From NCBI GenBank assembly GCA_029433345.1, contig JAQTHY010000001.1, forward strand, positions 1,302,001-1,366,000: DNA of 64,000 bases, in the 5' to 3' direction. The number at the start of each line of letters is the position of its first letter. Within the stretch, counting starts at the first letter, position 1. A program made the position numbers and the translations under genes. This DNA is from Orbaceae bacterium ESL0727. GTDB taxonomy: Bacteria > Pseudomonadota > Gammaproteobacteria > Enterobacterales > Orbaceae. This document shows, one piece after another, positions 39,929 to 48,916 of this stretch. The notes under the pieces were generated by a model that saw only the letters and a program-made list of their open reading frames with translations, made no database searches and was not told the origin of the DNA.

Positions 39929-41326
39929 ATGACGGATTTAACTAAAAAGGCACAGTCGGAAACTTCGAATGGTGATTCAGCTAATTCTAATCAACAACCG
40001 AATGGCATGAAAGCAAAATTTTGGCCAGAAGGCTGGTGGAAATGGATGGATAACTACAAAATCGGTGTTATTCCATTACCTTTTTTCATTATTGCCGGAT
40101 TATTAATTATGACGGAAGTCCTTGTCACAGGCAAATTACCGAGTGATATCGTGGTAATGGTTGTGACTTGTGCATTTTTCGGTTTTTTATGTGGTGAAAT
40201 TGGTAAACGTTTACCTATCGTCGGCAAAATGGGTGCAGCAGCAATTTGTGCAACTTTTATCCCTTCTGCGTTAGTTTATTATGGTATTTTGCCATCAAGT
40301 ATCGTGGTATCTACCACAAAATTTTATAAAGATACTAACATTCTTTATCTTTACATTTGCTGCATTATCGTTGGTAGTATCATGAATATGGATAGAAAAA
40401 CCTTAATCCAAGGTTTTGTTAAAATATTTGTGCCAATGGTCTGTGGTGAAATTGTCGGTATGTTGGTTGGCGTAGGCATGGGTACGTTACTTGGATTATC
40501 ACCATTTGAAACGTTCTTCTTCTTAGTTTTACCTATTATGGCCGGTGGTGTTGGGGAAGGTGCAATTCCACTATCTATTGGTTATGCCGCGATATTAGGT
40601 ATGGAGCAAGGTGAAGCTTTAGGCCGTGTTTTACCAATTGTTATGTTGGGTGGCTTAACCGGTATTTTATGTGGTGGTATTTTAAATCGTTTAGGTAAAT
40701 CTTATCCGCATTTAACTGGTAATGGTCGATTATTCCCGAAATCTGCAGATGAAGATAGCGTTGAAGCAAAAGCAACCAAGAAAGATTCTGTTGTTGACGT
40801 CACAACCTTTGCGTCAGGAGTGTTATTGGCTGCAATGTTATACATGGTTGGTATGATTGGTCATAAAATCACGGGTATTCCGGCACCAGTAGGTATGTTG
40901 TTTGTGGCTGTATTTGTCAAATTAGTTCACGGTGTATCACCAAAAGTATTGGGTGGCTCACAAATCGTTTATAAATTCTTCCAAACGTCTGTCACTTATC
41001 CGATTTTATTTGCGGTTGGCGTTGCCATCACACCATGGGACAAAATTATGGCTGCCTTTACCATTGTTAACTTGATTGTCATTGTCTGTACAGTAGTCAG
41101 TCTTGTTGCAACAGGTTTCTTTGTTTCGAAGAAATTAGGCATGTACCCGATCGATGCGGCTGTTATCTCTTGTTGTCAAAGTGGTCAAGGTGGAACAGGT
41201 GATGTGGCAATTTTAACGGCAGCTGAACGTATGGAATTAATGCCATTTGCACAAATCGCAACGCGAATTGGTGGTGCAATCAATGTATCAATTTCTCTTT
41301 TAATCTTAGGGAACTTTTTAGTTTAG
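39929..41326 (+). CDS. citS: 2-hydroxycarboxylate transporter (CitS-type citrate/sodium symporter)
   Basis: 465 residues, about 11 membrane segments. Two GGxG reentrant loops of the family are visible (MAGGVGEGAIPLS and CCQSGQGGTGDVAIL), the binding sites for sodium and citrate in CitS. The hydrophilic N-terminus ends in WPEGWWKWMDNYKIGVIPLP, typical of the family. Start at 39929 follows GGAG (39914-39917); an in-frame GTG at 39890 would overlap that site. A strong terminator follows, so citS is at least partly a separate transcript from the lyase genes. Citrate is favoured over malate by context. Confidence 0.9.
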   Translation: MTDLTKKAQSETSNGDSANSNQQPNGMKAKFWPEGWWKWMDNYKIGVIPLPFFIIAGLLIMTEVLVTGKLPSDIVVMVVTCAFFGFLCGEIGKRLPIVGKMGAAAICATFIPSALVYYGILPSSIVVSTTKFYKDTNILYLYICCIIVGSIMNMDRKTLIQGFVKIFVPMVCGEIVGMLVGVGMGTLLGLSPFETFFFLVLPIMAGGVGEGAIPLSIGYAAILGMEQGEALGRVLPIVMLGGLTGILCGGILNRLGKSYPHLTGNGRLFPKSADEDSVEAKATKKDSVVDVTTFASGVLLAAMLYMVGMIGHKITGIPAPVGMLFVAVFVKLVHGVSPKVLGGSQIVYKFFQTSVTYPILFAVGVAITPWDKIMAAFTIVNLIVIVCTVVSLVATGFFVSKKLGMYPIDAAVISCCQSGQGGTGDVAILTAAERMELMPFAQIATRIGGAINVSISLLILGNFLV

Positions 41327-41336
41327 TCTATCTATC

Positions 41337-41377
41337 CTAACTCTACCGACTTTTGGTTGGTAGAGTTAGTTTTTTTG
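41337..41377 (+). terminator. Terminator between citS and the FAH gene
   Basis: CTAACTCTACC (41337-41347) pairs with GGTAGAGTTAG (41359-41369), 11 bp, followed by eight Ts. Expression of the lyase genes must use read-through or a promoter in the 53 bases after it. Confidence 0.88.
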
Positions 41378-41430
41378 TATTTAAAGAAGTGGTAAAAATT
41401 GTATTTTAGCAGTTGTAAAAAGGAGTAGGT

Positions 41431-42270
41431 ATGAAGCTGGCAAGTTATCTTGTATCAGGAAAAGCAAGTTATGGTATTTTAACACCCGATGGTATCATCG
41501 ATTTAGGATCAAAGTTGGGTCATCAATACCCCGATTTAAAGTCACTTATTGGCGCACAAGATGGGCTTACTCAGGCAAAAACATTTGCACATTCACCGTG
41601 TGATCTGCAAGAAGATCAGATTGTTTATTTGCCGACTATTCCAAATCCAAATAAAATTTTATGTGTGGGCATGAATTATGCCGAAAAACGGGTAGAGTTT
41701 AACGAAACAACCCCTGCACCAACGATTTTTGTCCGTTTTCCTGATTCACAAACCGGGAACAAAACTGTTATTGTCAAACCGACTATTTCGGATGAATTAG
41801 ATTACGAAGGTGAATTAGCGGTGATTATGGGTAAATCAGGATTCCATATTAAAAAAGAAGATGCATTACAGTATGTTGCTGGTTATAGCTGTTATATGGA
41901 TGGTTCGATTCGTGATTGGCAATTTACATGGTTTACCGCCGGTAAAAACTGGCCTAATACAGGTGGGTTTGGCCCATGTTTAACCACGACTGATGATATT
42001 CCCGATCCTAAAGTGCTTACTGTGTCCACTTATTTAAACGGTCAACAGATGCAACATGATACGGTCAATAATCTTGTCTATTCGGTGCCAGAACTGATTG
42101 CCTATATCAGCTCATTTACCCGTTTATCGCCGGGCGATGTCATTTTGACAGGTTCACCGGGTGGTGTGGGTAAAAAACGGGTACCGCCAGTATTTATGCA
42201 TCCAGGTGATAAGATCGAAGTTGAAATTCCAAAAATTGGCCGTTTAATTAATACAGTGGTATCTGAATAG
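41431..42270 (+). CDS. Fumarylacetoacetate hydrolase family protein (possible oxaloacetate decarboxylase/tautomerase)
   Basis: 279 residues. The FAH fold is shown by ILCVGMNYAEK (about 77-87), the metal-binding DYEGELAVIMGK (about 128-139), TAGKNWPNTGGFGPCL and VILTGSPGGVG near the end. FAHD1-like members act as oxaloacetate decarboxylases or tautomerases. The gene is between citS and citC, and no oadGAB genes are in the window, so acting on oxaloacetate from citrate lyase is an attractive inference. Other FAH activities cannot be excluded. citC starts 10 bases downstream, so they share a transcript. Confidence 0.8.
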   Translation: MKLASYLVSGKASYGILTPDGIIDLGSKLGHQYPDLKSLIGAQDGLTQAKTFAHSPCDLQEDQIVYLPTIPNPNKILCVGMNYAEKRVEFNETTPAPTIFVRFPDSQTGNKTVIVKPTISDELDYEGELAVIMGKSGFHIKKEDALQYVAGYSCYMDGSIRDWQFTWFTAGKNWPNTGGFGPCLTTTDDIPDPKVLTVSTYLNGQQMQHDTVNNLVYSVPELIAYISSFTRLSPGDVILTGSPGGVGKKRVPPVFMHPGDKIEVEIPKIGRLINTVVSE

Positions 42271-42280
42271 AGGTAGAAGT

Positions 42281-43315
42281 ATGTCATATTTTTCTGATAC
42301 AGCTATTGATTATTTGGTGGTGAATATCACGGATATGCCGAACGATTGTCAACAGATAAAACAATTGTTAAAATTAGCAAATCTTGATTTAGATCCGAAT
42401 GTTACATGCTTTATTGTGGCCAAAAGTGATGATAAAATCATCGCATGCGCAGGTATTGATCGCAATATTATTAAATGTGTCGCCATTCACCCAGATTATC
42501 AAGGTAATCAGTTAAATCTGACATTAATCGATAAAACGATTAAATATGCATATGAAAAGGGGTATTTCCATCTCTTTTTGTATACTAAACCTGAAAATCA
42601 GCCCTTTTTTAAGGGGTGTGGATTTTATCCTATTGTGGAAGTCCCGAATTTGGTCGTGTTGATGGAAAACACACCAGTTGGTATCAAGCAATATTGTAAA
42701 CAGTTAGCATTACAGCGCCAACCCGGCGCTAAAATTGGTAGCATTGTGATGAATGCAAATCCCTTTACTAAAGGTCACCAATATTTAATTAATTATGCGG
42801 CGAGTCAGTGTGACTGGCTGCATCTGTTTGTGGTCAATGAAGATGCATCACAATTTTCGTTTGATGATCGATTAAAATTGGTCAAAGCGGGAACAACATC
42901 CGTGCATAATCTGACCATCTATCCAAGTTCGTCTTACATTATTTCGAAAGCGACGTTTCCGACCTATTTTTTAAAAGAAGCGGCTAAATTGGATCAGGCG
43001 TATATGGGCATCGATTTATTGATTTTTCGTAATTATATTGCGCCGGCACTACACATTACTCACCGTTTTGTTGGATCCGAACCTTTTAGTGATGTAACGC
43101 GTGCTTATAACGATTCGATGCGATATTGGTTACAAGATGAAAAGGCCAGTTGTTATCCTGCAATTGAATTAGTGGAAATTGAACGTATTAAAGAAGATGA
43201 AATGATTATTTCGGCTTCGTTGGTACGTAAATATCTTGCACAAAAAGAGTATGAAAAAGTGAAACAGCTAGTCCCTCCATCCACATGGGATTATCTGCAA
43301 AAAGCGCTTCACTAA
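42281..43315 (+). CDS. citC: [Citrate (pro-3S)-lyase] ligase
   Basis: 344 residues. CitC acetylates the CitD prosthetic group with acetate and ATP, switching the lyase on. An N-terminal acetyltransferase-like domain (about 1-125) precedes a nucleotidyltransferase domain with GSIVMNANPFTKGHQYLI, the HxGH-like site, and ending in EDEMIISASLVRKYL. GAGGTAGAAGT precedes the ATG. Followed by citD after 53 bases. Confidence 0.95.
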   Translation: MSYFSDTAIDYLVVNITDMPNDCQQIKQLLKLANLDLDPNVTCFIVAKSDDKIIACAGIDRNIIKCVAIHPDYQGNQLNLTLIDKTIKYAYEKGYFHLFLYTKPENQPFFKGCGFYPIVEVPNLVVLMENTPVGIKQYCKQLALQRQPGAKIGSIVMNANPFTKGHQYLINYAASQCDWLHLFVVNEDASQFSFDDRLKLVKAGTTSVHNLTIYPSSSYIISKATFPTYFLKEAAKLDQAYMGIDLLIFRNYIAPALHITHRFVGSEPFSDVTRAYNDSMRYWLQDEKASCYPAIELVEIERIKEDEMIISASLVRKYLAQKEYEKVKQLVPPSTWDYLQKALH

Positions 43316-43368
43316 CAGACAAGATAAAATGCAACAGAATCCTAAAAGTCAGATTCAAAGGTGAATAT

Positions 43369-43659
43369 ATGAAAATAGTACAAGAAGCGACGGCAGGAAC
43401 ATTAGAGTCCAGCGATTTACTAGTTAAAGTACAGCCAAATCAAGGTGTGGAAGTTATTGTTAACAGTGATGTTAATAAACAATTTGGTGATCAGATCCGC
43501 AAAGTGGTTAATGATACGTTAAAAATACTTAATGTCACTGATGGATTAATTATTATTGACGATAAAGGCGCACTGGATTGTGCGATTAAAGCGCGGGTAG
43601 AGTGTGCTGTGCTGCGCGGAGCAGATGATCAACAATTAGATTGGAGTAAATTACTATGA
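43369..43659 (+). CDS. citD: Citrate lyase acyl carrier protein (gamma subunit)
   Basis: 96 residues. The prosthetic-group serine is S14 in AGTLESSD, exactly as in E. coli CitD, and the [15 protein letters not shown] segment is conserved. The start at 43369 follows AAAGGTGA; a longer frame reaching back to 43285 overlaps citC and is unlikely. It overlaps citE by four bases (ATGA), so subunits are made in step. Confidence 0.95.
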   Translation: MKIVQEATAGTLESSDLLVKVQPNQGVEVIVNSDVNKQFGDQIRKVVNDTLKILNVTDGLIIIDDKGALDCAIKARVECAVLRGADDQQLDWSKLL

Positions 43660-44543
43660 AAAAACCTCGCCGCAGTATGCTATTTATCCCTGGCGCCAAC
43701 GCTGCTATGTTATCGACTTCATTTGTCTATAAACCTGATTCGATTATGTTCGATCTTGAAGATGCCGTTTCAGTTAAAGAAAAAGATTCCGCACGTTTAT
43801 TAGTTGCGCAAACTTTACAGTTACCTATCTATAAACAAAGTGGCATTGAAACCGTGGTGCGCATTAATGCACTTAACACACCCTATGGTCTAAAGGATTT
43901 AGAAGCAGTTGTCCGAGCTGGCGTTGAAGTTGTGCGTTTACCGATGACCAATAGTGCCGACGACATCCATGAACTGGAAGCACATGTTGAACGTATTGAA
44001 AAAGAGTGTGGCCGACCAGTCGGTAGTACCAAATTGATGGCAGCGGTTGAATCGGCGTTAGGTGTGGTTAACGCGGTATCGATTGCGACATCTTCTCCGC
44101 GTTTAATGGGAATCGCATTAGCTGCGTTTGACTATTTGGTTGATATGCAAACAGAACGTGGTGATGGTACGGAACTCTTTTATGCACGTTGTGCCGTATT
44201 ACATGCTGCACGTGTGGGTAAAATTGATGCATTTGACGTTGTTTATGGTAATGTGAATGATGATGAAGGCTTTATCAAAGAAGCGACATTTGCCAAAAAA
44301 TTAGGCTTTAATGGTAAATCACTGATTAATCCAAGACAGATAGATCTCCTACATAACATTTATGCACCGACCGCCAAAGAACTTGATTATGCGAAAAAAG
44401 TGGTAGCTGCAGCTGAAGAAGGCGAAAAAGCCGGTTTAGGTGTGATTTCACTCAATGGCAAAATGATTGATGCGCCGATAATTACCCGTGCCCAATCTAT
44501 TATTGAGTTAGCTAAGTATTCTGGCGTTCGCCGTGAAAATTAA
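43656..44543 (+). CDS. citE: Citrate lyase beta subunit (citryl-ACP lyase)
   Basis: 295 residues of the HpcH/HpaI-like TIM barrel. [18 protein letters not shown], then [19 protein letters not shown] and [14 protein letters not shown] are the CitE signatures, with the acidic metal ligands in place. It splits citryl-ACP to oxaloacetate and acetyl-ACP. Coupled to citD; citF follows closely. Confidence 0.96.
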   Translation: MKKPRRSMLFIPGANAAMLSTSFVYKPDSIMFDLEDAVSVKEKDSARLLVAQTLQLPIYKQSGIETVVRINALNTPYGLKDLEAVVRAGVEVVRLPMTNSADDIHELEAHVERIEKECGRPVGSTKLMAAVESALGVVNAVSIATSSPRLMGIALAAFDYLVDMQTERGDGTELFYARCAVLHAARVGKIDAFDVVYGNVNDDEGFIKEATFAKKLGFNGKSLINPRQIDLLHNIYAPTAKELDYAKKVVAAAEEGEKAGLGVISLNGKMIDAPIITRAQSIIELAKYSGVRREN

Positions 44544-44559
44544 TAGGATGACCTTTACT

Positions 44560-46110
44560 ATGAAAACAGCTATAAATAAAGAAGAACTCACCAAAAAACT
44601 TGATGATCTACACAATCAATATCCTTCATTAAACGATATTACACCGTTTACTGGCGCTAATACGTTAACGCCTTATCTTGCTGATCCTATCGCGAAACAT
44701 ACGCGTAAATTATGTGATTCGATTGAAGATGCGGTCAGAAAATGTGGCCTTAAAAATGGCATGACAATTTCGTTCCATCATGCTTTTCGTGAAGGCGATA
44801 AAGTGATTAATCGCGTGGTTAGCGTCTTAAGTGATATGGGCTTTAAGAACTTAACCTTGGCGCCAAGTTCACTGTTATCGTGTAATTCAGCGTTAATTCC
44901 TTATATCGAATCGGGTGTGATCACTAAGATTTATACATCAGGCCTACGTGGTAAATTAGCTGATGCGATTTCACACGGTATTATGGACAACCCAGTTCAC
45001 ATTCACTCACATGGTGGACGTGTTAAATTGATTCAAAGCGGTGAAATTAACATTGATGTTGCCTTTTTAGCGGCATCGACAGCCGATGAATTGGGTAATG
45101 CGAATGGGGTTTCCGGTAAATCACAATGTGGATCGTTAGGTTATGCGATGGTGGATGCCCAATTTGCTAAAAAAGTGGTAGTGTTAACCGAAGAGATTGT
45201 CCAATACCCAAATAATCCGGGTAGCCTTCGTCAGGATCAAGTGGATTATATTGTTAAAGTTGATGAAGTGGGTGACCCGAGTAAAATCAGTGTCGGCGCT
45301 GCACGTATTACTAGCAATCCGCGCGAACTGATGATTGCACGTTATGCCGCCGATGTTATCGAACATTCGGGGTATTTTAAAGAAGGTTTTTCTATGCAAA
45401 CAGGTTCGGGGGCATCTTCGACTGCGGCAACGCGCTTTTTAGAAAGTAAAATGCGTGCCAAAAATATTACCGCATCGTTTGCGTTAGGGGGCATTACCGC
45501 CAGTATCGTTGATCTGTTTGAAAAAGGATTAATTAAGCGTCTACTTGATACACAAAGCTTTGACGGTACCGCTGGGCAATCACTTGGTCGTAATAAAGAT
45601 CATATTGAGATTTCAACGAACACTTATGCTAATCCAGCCTCTAAAGGGGCGAGTTGTGATGAATTAGATGTCGTGATATTAAGCGCGCTCGAAATTGATC
45701 TTGACTTTAATGTCAATGTATTAACGGGATCAGATGGTGTGATGCGTGGTGCATCAGGTGGTCACTGTGATACTGCAGCAGCGGCCAATCTAACTATCGT
45801 CGTTGCGCCATTAATTCGTAGCCGTATTCCTACTGTGATTAAGCAGGTAACAACCGTTGTCACACCTGGCGAAAGTATTGACGTTATTGTGACCGATCAC
45901 GGTATTGCGGTGAATCCAAAACGTCCAGAAATAGCGGAAAGATTGAGTGAAGCAGGATTACCTGTTATGACAATTGAAGAACTTTATAATCGTGCGGTTT
46001 CCTTAACTGGCGAACCTAAACCGATTGAATTTGAAGACAAAATTGTCGGTATTGTTCACTACCGCGATGGATCTATCATTGATGTCGTTCGCCAAGTAAA
46101 AGATTATTAA
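44560..46110 (+). CDS. citF: Citrate lyase alpha subunit (citrate:acetyl-ACP transferase)
   Basis: 516 residues. It exchanges acetyl for citryl on CitD. NGMTISFHHAFREGDKVIN, HIHSHGGRVKLIQSGE, GFSMQTGSGASSTAATRFLE and GSDGVMRGASGGHCDTA match E. coli CitF closely. Several in-frame starts exist. 44560 is chosen since AGGA (44545-44548) is the only ribosome site and the N-terminus then has family length; 44548 would add four residues. Strong local translation coupling with citE is likely. Confidence 0.94.
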   Translation: MKTAINKEELTKKLDDLHNQYPSLNDITPFTGANTLTPYLADPIAKHTRKLCDSIEDAVRKCGLKNGMTISFHHAFREGDKVINRVVSVLSDMGFKNLTLAPSSLLSCNSALIPYIESGVITKIYTSGLRGKLADAISHGIMDNPVHIHSHGGRVKLIQSGEINIDVAFLAASTADELGNANGVSGKSQCGSLGYAMVDAQFAKKVVVLTEEIVQYPNNPGSLRQDQVDYIVKVDEVGDPSKISVGAARITSNPRELMIARYAADVIEHSGYFKEGFSMQTGSGASSTAATRFLESKMRAKNITASFALGGITASIVDLFEKGLIKRLLDTQSFDGTAGQSLGRNKDHIEISTNTYANPASKGASCDELDVVILSALEIDLDFNVNVLTGSDGVMRGASGGHCDTAAAANLTIVVAPLIRSRIPTVIKQVTTVVTPGESIDVIVTDHGIAVNPKRPEIAERLSEAGLPVMTIEELYNRAVSLTGEPKPIEFEDKIVGIVHYRDGSIIDVVRQVKDY

Positions 46111-46119
46111 TCGTCTTTT

Positions 46120-46245
46120 TTCTATCTCTATCTCATCGGCAATAGTCGGTGGGATAGTTAATAAGATAACTAATGAAATAGTTAACGAGATCATTAATGA
46201 GATAGTGACGAGTTAACAAATGAGATCATTAACGACAATATCGAT
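46120..46245. repeat. Degenerate repeats between citF and citX
   Basis: Units resembling GAGATCATTAATGAGATAGT and GTTAACNAATGAGAT recur from about 46155 to 46235, plus an imperfect stem (ATCTCATCGGC, GTCGGTGGGAT) just after citF. They fill the whole gap. Confidence 0.5.
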
Positions 46246-46254
46246 TTGAGGAAT

Positions 46255-46845
46255 ATGACATATAAACAGATTGATTTTAATGAAGGCAAACCGGTCACAC
46301 TTGCCCAGATGTTATCTGCAAAAGAGCAGCGAGTGTTGCATCAACAGCAGGCGATAAATCATTATAGTTCTGCACTCATTTCACTTACCCTGGTGATTCC
46401 AGGACCAGTCAAACAAAGTCCAGTCACCCATTACCTGTTTGAACAAGCCATCGCCGCGATAAAAACGACCTTAGCGGATCACCATATTCCTATTTTAGAT
46501 CAGCAATATTATGATGAAGTGACAGGTGAAGAAGCAATTATTGTGGTGGATTATGCTGCTATTTCGCTGAAAGAGATATGTATACAGCTCGAAATTGATC
46601 ATCCATTAGGGCGTTTGTGGGATATTGATGTTATTGATCCCCTCACTCACATGAGCGTTTCCCGATCGCAATTTGATTTTCCTCGGCGCACCTGTTTTGT
46701 GTGTGATGATGAAGCAAAAGTGTGTGGACGGATGCGGAAACATTCGCTGGATGATCTGTTTTCCGCCATGGCTGCACTGATTAATGCATATATGGCACTT
46801 GATTTAGAATCAACGGTTAACAAACAAACTATTTATCACAATTAG
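46255..46845 (+). CDS. citX: Holo-citrate lyase synthase CitX
   Basis: 196 residues. CitX attaches the phosphoribosyl-dephospho-CoA group (from the CitG product) to CitD. LIPGPVK-like VIPGPVKQSP, DHPLGRLWDIDVIDP, FPRRTCFVCDDEAKVCGRMRKHS are conserved. ATG at 46255 is preferred over an in-frame TTG at 46246, which would overlap the GAGGA ribosome site. Last gene of the locus. In enterics it usually sits before citG, or is fused to it, but here citG is 10 kb away at the other end. Confidence 0.93.
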   Translation: MTYKQIDFNEGKPVTLAQMLSAKEQRVLHQQQAINHYSSALISLTLVIPGPVKQSPVTHYLFEQAIAAIKTTLADHHIPILDQQYYDEVTGEEAIIVVDYAAISLKEICIQLEIDHPLGRLWDIDVIDPLTHMSVSRSQFDFPRRTCFVCDDEAKVCGRMRKHSLDDLFSAMAALINAYMALDLESTVNKQTIYHN

Positions 46846-46962
46846 TCGCTGCTATGTAGGTTAGCATCGTTTTCTGATTAAAAAAGATCAGCATTGTCAG
46901 CGGATTAAACGCGCTATTCTTGACTTATCGACGCTCAATTGTTCATCTATACCCCGCCATCT

Positions 46963-48408
46963 TTAAATCAAAAATAGCATCATATCGATTAAAAAGAGTG
47001 GAATCAGCAAAATTAGCGACCATTGCATATAACCAAAAAAGCTTGGCATCGTAATCTGATTCTGTATTGCGATGCTTTTTACCATTAAATTGGGTGCATT
47101 ACCAATATAGGTGAGCGCGCCCATAAAAACTGATCCCATCGAAATAGCAAGCAGTGTGTTGGGTAATTGCTGGGTTAGGGTGGTAGCGTCGCCAGCGGCG
47201 AGATTAAAAAAAACTAAATAGGTTGGCGCATTATCTAAAAAGCCAGATAGCAAACCCGATAACCAAAAATAGAACGCATTAATTGGTTCGCCCTGTGCAT
47301 TGCTGACCAGTGAAATGAGGGGTGCCAAGGCGCCGTCGCTACCTGCTCGTAATAGCGTTAAAATCGGCGTAATCGTGATAAAAATGGCCACAAACAGTTT
47401 GCTCACTTCGATGATGGGTGCCCAGTTAAATTGATTGGCGATATAGATCGATTTTGCTGTTGTCCGCAACGAAATCATGATAATCGCGATAAATAGGAGA
47501 TCACGTAATAGATTGGGTAACGTGACAGTTATGTCAAAAAAGGTAATAGCGATATCCGATTGCCACACACCTGATAAAAGCACCGCCAATAGAATAACGA
47601 TTAATAATAAACCATTTTTTATGCCTTGAATCTGTAAACGTGGCGAGGTATGAGCGGTTGCGTTATCAAAATCGATCCGATTAGTCGCTTCTTTGCGATA
47701 TAAAACGGAATCAATCCAGTAAAAAATCCCAAGCAGCACAACGGTATTGACAATAACCGGTAATAACATCTGTTTGAGGGTCCAGAAAAAATCAACACCT
47801 TTTAGAAAACCAATAAAGAGGGGCGGATCGCCTAATGGCGTTAAGCCACCACCAATATTTGCGATAAGAAAGATAAAAAAGATCATAATATGGATGCGTT
47901 GTTGGCGCCGATAATTGATACGGATGAGGGGGCGAATCATTAACATCGCGGCGCCCGTGGTACCCATAATTGATGCAAGTAAAGTACCAATCGCAAGTAA
48001 ACAGAGATTATTTTTCGGTGTATCTTGCAGATGGCAATCAATCAAAATACCACCTGATACGGTAAAAAGGGCTAACAGCAATAATATAAAAGGTAGATAT
48101 TCACTCACCATTGCGTGTAGCGTGATCTGCACGGTGAAATTGAGATCAAACACAATGAGTGTGGCGCCTAAAAAAAGTAGCGTCCAACATGAGACGATTT
48201 TACCGTAATGGTTATGCCAAATCTGTGGTAAGAGTACCGGCAATAAGGCAATCGATAGCAATATCCCCACGAATGGGATCGCCCATAATAGTGATACAAA
48301 GTCATGAGGTAACGGGGTCTGATGTAGCTGCGTAGTTTCTGCGTTAACATTGGCTATACAAGAGAATAGCGATAGGCAAACTAGGGCAAGGTAACGGATA
48401 TTTTTCAT
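46963..48408 (-). CDS. NhaD-type sodium/proton antiporter (ArsB/NhaD superfamily)
   Basis: 481 residues, about 11-12 membrane segments after an N-terminal signal-like segment. GTTGAAMLMIRPLIRINY, IANIGGGLTPLGDPPLFIGFLKGVDFFWTL and FLDNAPTYLVFFN are the hallmarks of this group, which exchanges sodium for protons. Beside the sodium-coupled CitS it could return sodium across the membrane; that link is inference. Transcribed towards citX, with no gene partner. Ion specificity cannot be told from sequence alone. Confidence 0.75.
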   Translation of the reverse strand: MKNIRYLALVCLSLFSCIANVNAETTQLHQTPLPHDFVSLLWAIPFVGILLSIALLPVLLPQIWHNHYGKIVSCWTLLFLGATLIVFDLNFTVQITLHAMVSEYLPFILLLLALFTVSGGILIDCHLQDTPKNNLCLLAIGTLLASIMGTTGAAMLMIRPLIRINYRRQQRIHIMIFFIFLIANIGGGLTPLGDPPLFIGFLKGVDFFWTLKQMLLPVIVNTVVLLGIFYWIDSVLYRKEATNRIDFDNATAHTSPRLQIQGIKNGLLLIVILLAVLLSGVWQSDIAITFFDITVTLPNLLRDLLFIAIIMISLRTTAKSIYIANQFNWAPIIEVSKLFVAIFITITPILTLLRAGSDGALAPLISLVSNAQGEPINAFYFWLSGLLSGFLDNAPTYLVFFNLAAGDATTLTQQLPNTLLAISMGSVFMGALTYIGNAPNLMVKSIAIQNQITMPSFFGYMQWSLILLIPLFLIDMMLFLI

Positions 48409-48916
48409 TTTTATTAATAATGTGAGTGGCTTATTTATTATTGGTTAGTGAGATAACACTATTTATAACAATATAGATAACCATATTTATAACAACCTTT
48501 ATAACAATATTTATCATCATAACATCAATAAAGAAAGTGTATAGGCGATTTTCGGTTATTGCCTATATCTTGTTGTGATAGTTGAGATAATAGCACAAAT
48601 TTATGAAAAATTATTCTGATAAGACGACTATTTTTATTTGGATGTTTCAGAACTTATATACGTTTATGTAAAATAATGTGATCAAATACAAATAATGATT
48701 TATATTTGCCTAATCTGTTACATTGCTTTTGCCCATAAGTTAATGCAAAATGGAGCTTTTAATATCATCTTTTTAAAATAAGACTTTTAATATTCTTTTT
48801 TTAAGATAACACTTTCACTTAAAACAAGTTCTCCTAGAAAAACAATATAGAGAGCCGTTCTAGAGAATCGGTAGAGAGAACAGTTATAAAGAACAACAGT
48901 AAAAATGGAGGCGAGT
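48409..48916. other. Spacer between the antiporter gene and ilvI
   Basis: About 500 bases between divergent genes. Holds degenerate TATTTATAACAA units (48450-48520), repeat copy E, two 28-base units starting CTTTTAATAT (48757 and 48785), and AGAGAAC-like short repeats just before ilvI. The ilvI promoter should be here; I did not find a leader peptide rich in branched-chain codons. Confidence 0.55.
48642..48676 (+). repeat. Dispersed 35 bp repeat, copy E
   Basis: Reads ATGTTTCAGAAC, TTATAT, ACGTTTATGTAAAATAAT. The most divergent of the five, with the C of GTCAAA changed to A. Confidence 0.8.
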
